A DNA stretch of 9,329 bases from an uncultured Actinomycetes bacterium (GTDB lineage: Bacteria > Actinomycetota > Thermoleophilia > Gaiellales > F1-60-MAGs149), in NCBI GenBank assembly GCA_903847495.1, contig CAINDT010000148.1:1-9329 (forward strand), given 5' to 3'. This document shows positions 6,767 to 9,329 of this stretch, piece after piece. The notes below the pieces were generated by a model, which was not told the DNA's origin, made no database searches, and worked only from the letters and a program-made list of their open reading frames with translations. Position 1 is the stretch's first letter; each line of letters starts with the position of its first letter. A program made the translations under genes and the position numbers.

Positions 6767-7819
6767 TCAGGAGCCGAGCAGCACGTGGGCGATGCGCTCG
6801 GCGGCGTGCCCGTCGCCGTACAGCGCGGGCCAGTCGGCAGGCTGCGGCGGGTGCGCGACGGCCGCCGCGATCGCCTCGGCATCGTCCGCGACGAGCACGT
6901 TGCCGCCGGCCTCGACGGTCTCGACCCACTCGGTGCGATCGCGCAGGGTGATGCACGGAACCCCATGGAACCACGCCTCCTTCTGAGCGCCGCCGGAGTC
7001 GGTCACGAGCACGCGAGCGCCGCGCAGCAGCGCGGTGAAGCCGAGGTACGGCGCGGGCGGCACCACGCGGACGCGCCCACCGAAGGCCAGTCCCTCGCGG
7101 TCGAGAGCGGCGGCGGTGCGCGGGTGGATCGGCAGCACGACGTCGCAGTCGAGTGCGCTGAGCGCCGCGACGAGGCGGCCGAGCGCCGGCTGGCGCGTGT
7201 TGGCCTCGCGGTGGATCGTCGCGAGCACGTAGCCGCCTGGCTCGAGGCCGAGCTGGGCGAGCGCATCGGAGCGCTCCGCGATCGGGCCGAACAGGCGCGC
7301 GGCGTCGGCCATCACGTCACCGACGACGTGCACGCCGTCGGTGATGCCCTCGGCGGCGAGGTTATCGGCACCCGTCTGCGACGGCGCGAGCAGCACGGTC
7401 GAGATGGCGTCAGTCAACACGCGGTTGAGCTCCTCGGGCATCGAGCGGTCGAACGAGCGCAGGCCCGCCTCGACGTGTGCGATCGGAATGCCCAGCTTGG
7501 CGGCGGCGAGCGCGGCGGCGATCGTCGAGTTGGTGTCGCCGTAGACCACGCACCAGTCGGGCTGCTCGGCCACGAGGACGGGCTCGATGCGCTCGAGGAT
7601 GCGCGCGGTCATCGCGGCGTGCGAGCCCGAGCCCACCTCGAGCCGGTGCACCGGCGGTGCGATGCCGAGCTCGTCATAGAACACCTGCGAGAGCTCCGGG
7701 TCGTAGTGCTGCCCGGTATCGACGCCGACGACGTCGGCATGCGCGGCCAGCGCCACGCAGAGCGGCGCGGCCTTGACGTACTGGGGGCGATTACCCACGA
7801 CGGAGAGCACCTTGGCCAT
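6767..7819 (-). CDS. Non-hydrolysing UDP-N-acetylglucosamine 2-epimerase (WecB/WbpI family)
   Basis: A 350-residue cytosolic enzyme with the two-domain GT-B-like fold of UDP-HexNAc 2-epimerases. It starts with SVVGNRPQYVK (family GxRPQxIK; Arg11 and Lys16), followed by TGQHYDPELS (35-44), YGDTNST (Asp95), HVEAGLRS (Glu117), MPEELNR (Glu130) and IHREANT (His203), matching the catalytic residues of E. coli WecB. VGDVMADAA and LRDRTEWVETVEAG resemble WbpI-type enzymes (VGDVMxD, TEWVE) more than WecB (TERPE), which hints at a substituted UDP-uronate as substrate. That subtype is inference; plain UDP-GlcNAc to UDP-ManNAc remains possible. It is the first gene of the sugar block, with its ATG only 20 bp from the divergent Nudix gene. 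No SD is at normal distance, but TATCGT lies 8 nt upstream, so the message is probably leaderless. Confidence 0.92.
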   Translation of the reverse strand: MAKVLSVVGNRPQYVKAAPLCVALAAHADVVGVDTGQHYDPELSQVFYDELGIAPPVHRLEVGSGSHAAMTARILERIEPVLVAEQPDWCVVYGDTNSTIAAALAAAKLGIPIAHVEAGLRSFDRSMPEELNRVLTDAISTVLLAPSQTGADNLAAEGITDGVHVVGDVMADAARLFGPIAERSDALAQLGLEPGGYVLATIHREANTRQPALGRLVAALSALDCDVVLPIHPRTAAALDREGLAFGGRVRVVPPAPYLGFTALLRGARVLVTDSGGAQKEAWFHGVPCITLRDRTEWVETVEAGGNVLVADDAEAIAAAVAHPPQPADWPALYGDGHAAERIAHVLLGS

Positions 7820-7826
7820 CGCGTCA

Positions 7827-7832
7827 TACGAT
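7827..7832 (+). promoter_or_regulatory. Candidate leaderless -10 element (TACGAT) for Nudix gene
   Basis: TACGAT on the plus strand ends exactly 7 nt before the Nudix ATG at 7840, so transcription would begin at or next to the A of ATG. No SD precedes the start. A good match to actinobacterial TAnnnT -10 boxes; no convincing -35 at 16-18 bp spacing. Confidence 0.5.
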
Positions 7833-7833
7833 A
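7828..7833 (-). promoter_or_regulatory. Candidate leaderless -10 element (TATCGT) for epimerase operon
   Basis: TATCGT on the minus strand, 8 nt before the epimerase ATG at 7819. With only 20 bp to the divergent gene and no SD at normal distance, a leaderless promoter is the simplest reading. It shares five base pairs with the plus-strand -10 at 7827-7832. No clear -35 is seen inside the Nudix coding start. Confidence 0.45.
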
Positions 7834-7839
7834 TGCCTC

Positions 7840-8340
7840 ATGGATCCGGCCCCCGTGCAGCGCCAGGACGAGGTGTTCTGCGTCGTCGACCGCGACGACA
7901 ACGTGCTGGGCTACCGCACGCGCGCGGAGTGCCACGCGGACGCATCGCTGATCCACCGTTCCGTCAGCGTGATCGTCGAGACCTCCGAGGGCATGCTGTT
8001 CCAGCGCCGCTCGCTGCGCAAGGACTCCTCGCCGGGCTGGTGGGACCTCGCCTGCTCGGGTCATGTCGATGGCGAGGAGACCTACCTCGAGGCGGTCGTG
8101 CGCGAGCTGCGCGAGGAGCTCGGCTACGACGGCCCGCCGCCCGAGCACGTCGGCACCTTCCTCAACGAGCTCGGCGACGAGACCGAGATGGCGGGTGTCT
8201 TCCGTCTCCGCGCCGATGGTCCATTCGGGCTGATGCTGCCCGAGGTGATCGGCTTGGGGATCTTCCCGATCGGTGACTGGCCGGCGCCGCTGACGCCGAG
8301 CGCGCAGCTGAACCTGCCGCTGGCCGGCTACGCGCTCTAG
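7840..8340 (+). CDS. Nudix hydrolase (IDI/YfcD-like subgroup)
   Basis: A 166-residue cytosolic protein with a perfect Nudix box from Gly74 to Tyr96: G-x5-E (Glu80), seven residues, then RELREELGY (88-96) matching REUxEExGU. The glutamates bind the divalent metal that cleaves a nucleoside diphosphate-X or other diphosphate. The context HRSVSVIV (39-46), QRRSLRKDSSPGWWDLACSGHV (split here as QRRS at 55-58 and PGWWDLACSGHV at 65-76) resembles YfcD and isopentenyl-diphosphate isomerase type Nudix proteins. True IDI activity is doubtful, because the protein is somewhat short and a YfcD-like hydrolase fits as well. It is the only plus-strand gene, divergent from the nucleotide-sugar block and convergent with ccdA. 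Hydrolysis of a diphosphate sugar or nucleotide would suit the neighbourhood, but that is speculation. The start is ATG at 7840, apparently leaderless. Confidence 0.9.
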   Translation: MDPAPVQRQDEVFCVVDRDDNVLGYRTRAECHADASLIHRSVSVIVETSEGMLFQRRSLRKDSSPGWWDLACSGHVDGEETYLEAVVRELREELGYDGPPPEHVGTFLNELGDETEMAGVFRLRADGPFGLMLPEVIGLGIFPIGDWPAPLTPSAQLNLPLAGYAL

Positions 8341-9053
8341 ATGATCACGCCGTAGCCGCTCAGCTGCTGCGTGATCCGCGTCAGCTGCCCCGTCGCGAGC
8401 AGGACGCCGACGACGATCATCACGACGCCCGCGATGCGGTTGATCCACGCGCCGTACTTGCGGTACGCGCCGGTGCGCTCGAGCAGCCAGGAGGCCAGCA
8501 GGCCGCTGAGCAGGAACGGCACGCCGAGGCCGATGCCGTAGGCCAGCAGGAGGATCGAGCCGCCGGCCGAGCCCTGGGTGGCGGCGTAGAGCAGGATCGA
8601 GGTGAGGATCGGGCCGATGCACGGCGTCCAGCCGACGGCGAACACGACCCCGGCCACGCCGGCGCCGACGAAGCTCGTCGGCCGAGCCGGCAGGCCGACG
8701 CGTGCCTCGCGTCCGACGAGCCGCTGTGCGAAGCCGAGCAGCGCGAGGCCCATCAAGACCACGAGCAGCCCGCCGATGATCTCGATCGGGCGGCGGTAAT
8801 CGGCGACGAGGGAACCGAGGTAGCCGACGCTGACACCGTAGAGCGCGAAGACGACCGTGAAGCCGCCGACGAACGCCAGTGTGGTCAGCACCACACGCCG
8901 CGTGTTGGAGCCGATCTCCTCGTACGGCACGCCGGAGACGTAGGAGAGGTACGCCGGCACGAGCGGCCAGACGCACGGGGAGAGGAACGAGATGAAGCCC
9001 GCCGCGAAGGCCGTCAGCAGCCCGAGGCCCGACAGCGAGATCGCGCCGATCAT
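8337..9053 (-). CDS. ccdA: CcdA-type membrane thiol-disulfide transporter (cytochrome c biogenesis)
   Basis: A 238-residue integral membrane protein with about six transmembrane helices, the size of CcdA. The two redox cysteines are in the family motifs: Cys27 in SFLSPCVWPLVPAYLSYVSG and Cys145 in AVGWTPCIGPILTSIL, each with a following Pro/Gly kink. CcdA passes electrons from cytosolic thioredoxin across the membrane to extracytoplasmic thioredoxin-like proteins such as ResA, which reduce apocytochrome c haem-site cysteines. The upstream neighbour is exactly such a TlpA/ResA-like protein, joined by an ATGA overlap, which supports the role. GGAG lies 8 nt before the ATG. The TAG stop shares the CTAG with the stop of the convergent Nudix gene. 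A general role in extracytoplasmic disulfide reduction rather than cytochrome c maturation alone is possible, as no CcsA/ResB gene is in view. Confidence 0.94.
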   Translation of the reverse strand: MIGAISLSGLGLLTAFAAGFISFLSPCVWPLVPAYLSYVSGVPYEEIGSNTRRVVLTTLAFVGGFTVVFALYGVSVGYLGSLVADYRRPIEIIGGLLVVLMGLALLGFAQRLVGREARVGLPARPTSFVGAGVAGVVFAVGWTPCIGPILTSILLYAATQGSAGGSILLLAYGIGLGVPFLLSGLLASWLLERTGAYRKYGAWINRIAGVVMIVVGVLLATGQLTRITQQLSGYGVII

Positions 9054-9329
9054 CCGGTCAGCTCCGGCACCTTCGCCTCCAGGGTCGCCTCGGTGACCTC
9101 GCCGAGGATGCGGTCGACGATCTGGCCCTGGGCGTCGATCAGGTAGGTCGCGGGCAGGCCGGGCACCTTGTAGGCCGCGCCGATTGGACCGTCGTCGACG
9201 ACGCTCGGCCAGGTGGCTCCGTGCTTGTCGGCGAACGCCTTGGCCTCCGCCACATCGTCCTGGTAGTCCACGCCGATCACCGCGATCTCGGGATGCGCCT
9301 TGGCGAACGCCGCGATCGCGGGCAGCTCC
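9050..9329 (-). CDS. TlpA/ResA-like thiol-disulfide oxidoreductase, C-terminal part
   Basis: The reading frame is open to the window edge, giving about 92 C-terminal codons beginning ELPAIAAFAKAHPEIAVIGV. In TlpA/ResA proteins this ELP directly follows the WCxxC active site, so the cysteines should lie just outside the window; their absence here is due to the cut, not loss. Visible landmarks are IGVDYQDDVAEAKAFADKHG, the thioredoxin-fold cis-proline loop VPGLPATYLIDAQGQIV, and a short tail ending PELTG. Such proteins are membrane-anchored or secreted reductases receiving electrons from CcdA. An internal GTG at 9280 could be mistaken for the start, but the homologous fold continues upstream of it, so the gene is 5'-truncated by the window. 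The stop overlaps the ccdA ATG. A TlpA-like protein with another client than apocytochrome c is possible. Confidence 0.9.
   Translation of the reverse strand, partial: ELPAIAAFAKAHPEIAVIGVDYQDDVAEAKAFADKHGATWPSVVDDGPIGAAYKVPGLPATYLIDAQGQIVDRILGEVTEATLEAKVPELTG
9062..9065 (-). promoter_or_regulatory. Ribosome binding site (GGAG) for ccdA
   Basis: GGAG on the minus strand, 8 nt before the ccdA ATG at 9053, inside the final codons of the thioredoxin-like gene. It supports the ATGA-coupled start. Confidence 0.55.

Noticed and set aside
7804..7817. TTGGCC at 7812-7817 as a -35 box for the Nudix promoter
   Set aside because: The spacer to TACGAT is only 9 bp, far below the usual 16-18 bp, and it lies in the epimerase start codons.
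5441..7951. 836-codon open frame on the plus strand opposite the sugar genes
   Set aside because: Composition is low-complexity Arg/Gly/Val/Asp/Glu, typical of the antisense frame of GC-rich genes, and it covers three well-supported minus-strand enzymes. The same applies to the plus-strand open frames at 130-1638, 1650-3047, 2440-3483, 3710-4558 and 4477-5577.
7609..8976. 455-codon minus-strand open frame across the Nudix gene
   Set aside because: It is the antisense of the Nudix gene joined to a shifted frame of ccdA and the epimerase; Arg-rich, no recognisable domain, while the real genes in that space have complete motifs.
9050..9280. A 76-residue stand-alone thioredoxin-like gene starting at GTG 9280
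   Set aside because: The frame stays open and thioredoxin-like (ELPAIAAFAKAHPEIA) up to the window edge, so this is the tail of a longer gene and not a small protein.
1..9329. CRISPR arrays, tRNA/rRNA genes, insertion sequences, phage or defence genes
   Set aside because: No regularly spaced repeats, tRNA-like folds, transposase or integrase motifs, or terminal inverted repeats were seen; the window is filled with metabolic and membrane protein genes.

Overview
The window looks like chromosomal DNA of a high-G+C bacterium, most likely an actinomycete-like lineage (Actinomycetota, possibly Thermoleophilia). This rests on strong G/C bias at third codon positions, GTG starts, tightly packed genes, a DUF427 protein, and several starts with a TAnnnT hexamer 6-8 nt upstream instead of a Shine-Dalgarno (SD) sequence. 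That arrangement is typical of actinobacterial leaderless mRNAs. The taxonomic call is an inference. Coding density is near total: no gap exceeds 50 bp, and I see no rRNA, tRNA, CRISPR, transposon or phage signal.

Layout from right to left. (a) 9329-8337, minus strand: the end of a TlpA/ResA-type thioredoxin-fold protein joined by an ATGA overlap to a CcdA-type membrane thiol transporter, a disulfide/cytochrome-c maturation pair. (b) 7840-8340, the only plus-strand gene: a Nudix hydrolase of the IDI/YfcD type, convergent with ccdA (both stop codons lie in one CTAG) and divergent from the sugar genes across only 20 bp. (c) 7819-3746, minus strand: a four-gene nucleotide-sugar block with a non-hydrolysing UDP-GlcNAc 2-epimerase, a UDP-HexNAc 6-dehydrogenase, a Gfo/Idh/MocA oxidoreductase and a left-handed beta-helix acyltransferase. 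In composition this resembles the Wbp/Wlb route to a UDP-2,3-diacetamido-uronic acid, but the 3-aminotransferase that must act between the last two enzymes is absent here. (d) 3738-1, minus strand: a LysE/ArgO-type amino-acid exporter, a DUF427 protein, an M16 zinc peptidase, a metal-dependent amidohydrolase and the start of a MobA-like nucleotidyltransferase that leaves the window.

The nine minus-strand genes from 7819 to 1 are spaced from -17 to +49 nt and could be read as one long transcript. However, possible leaderless promoters before the epimerase, dehydrogenase, DUF427, M16 and amidohydrolase genes suggest nested transcription units. The families are mostly ordinary. The most interesting signals are the start-proximal TAnnnT pattern, the compact bidirectional promoter at 7820-7839, a hairpin over the dehydrogenase start, and the incomplete sugar pathway. 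I found no clearly new defence or mobile system.
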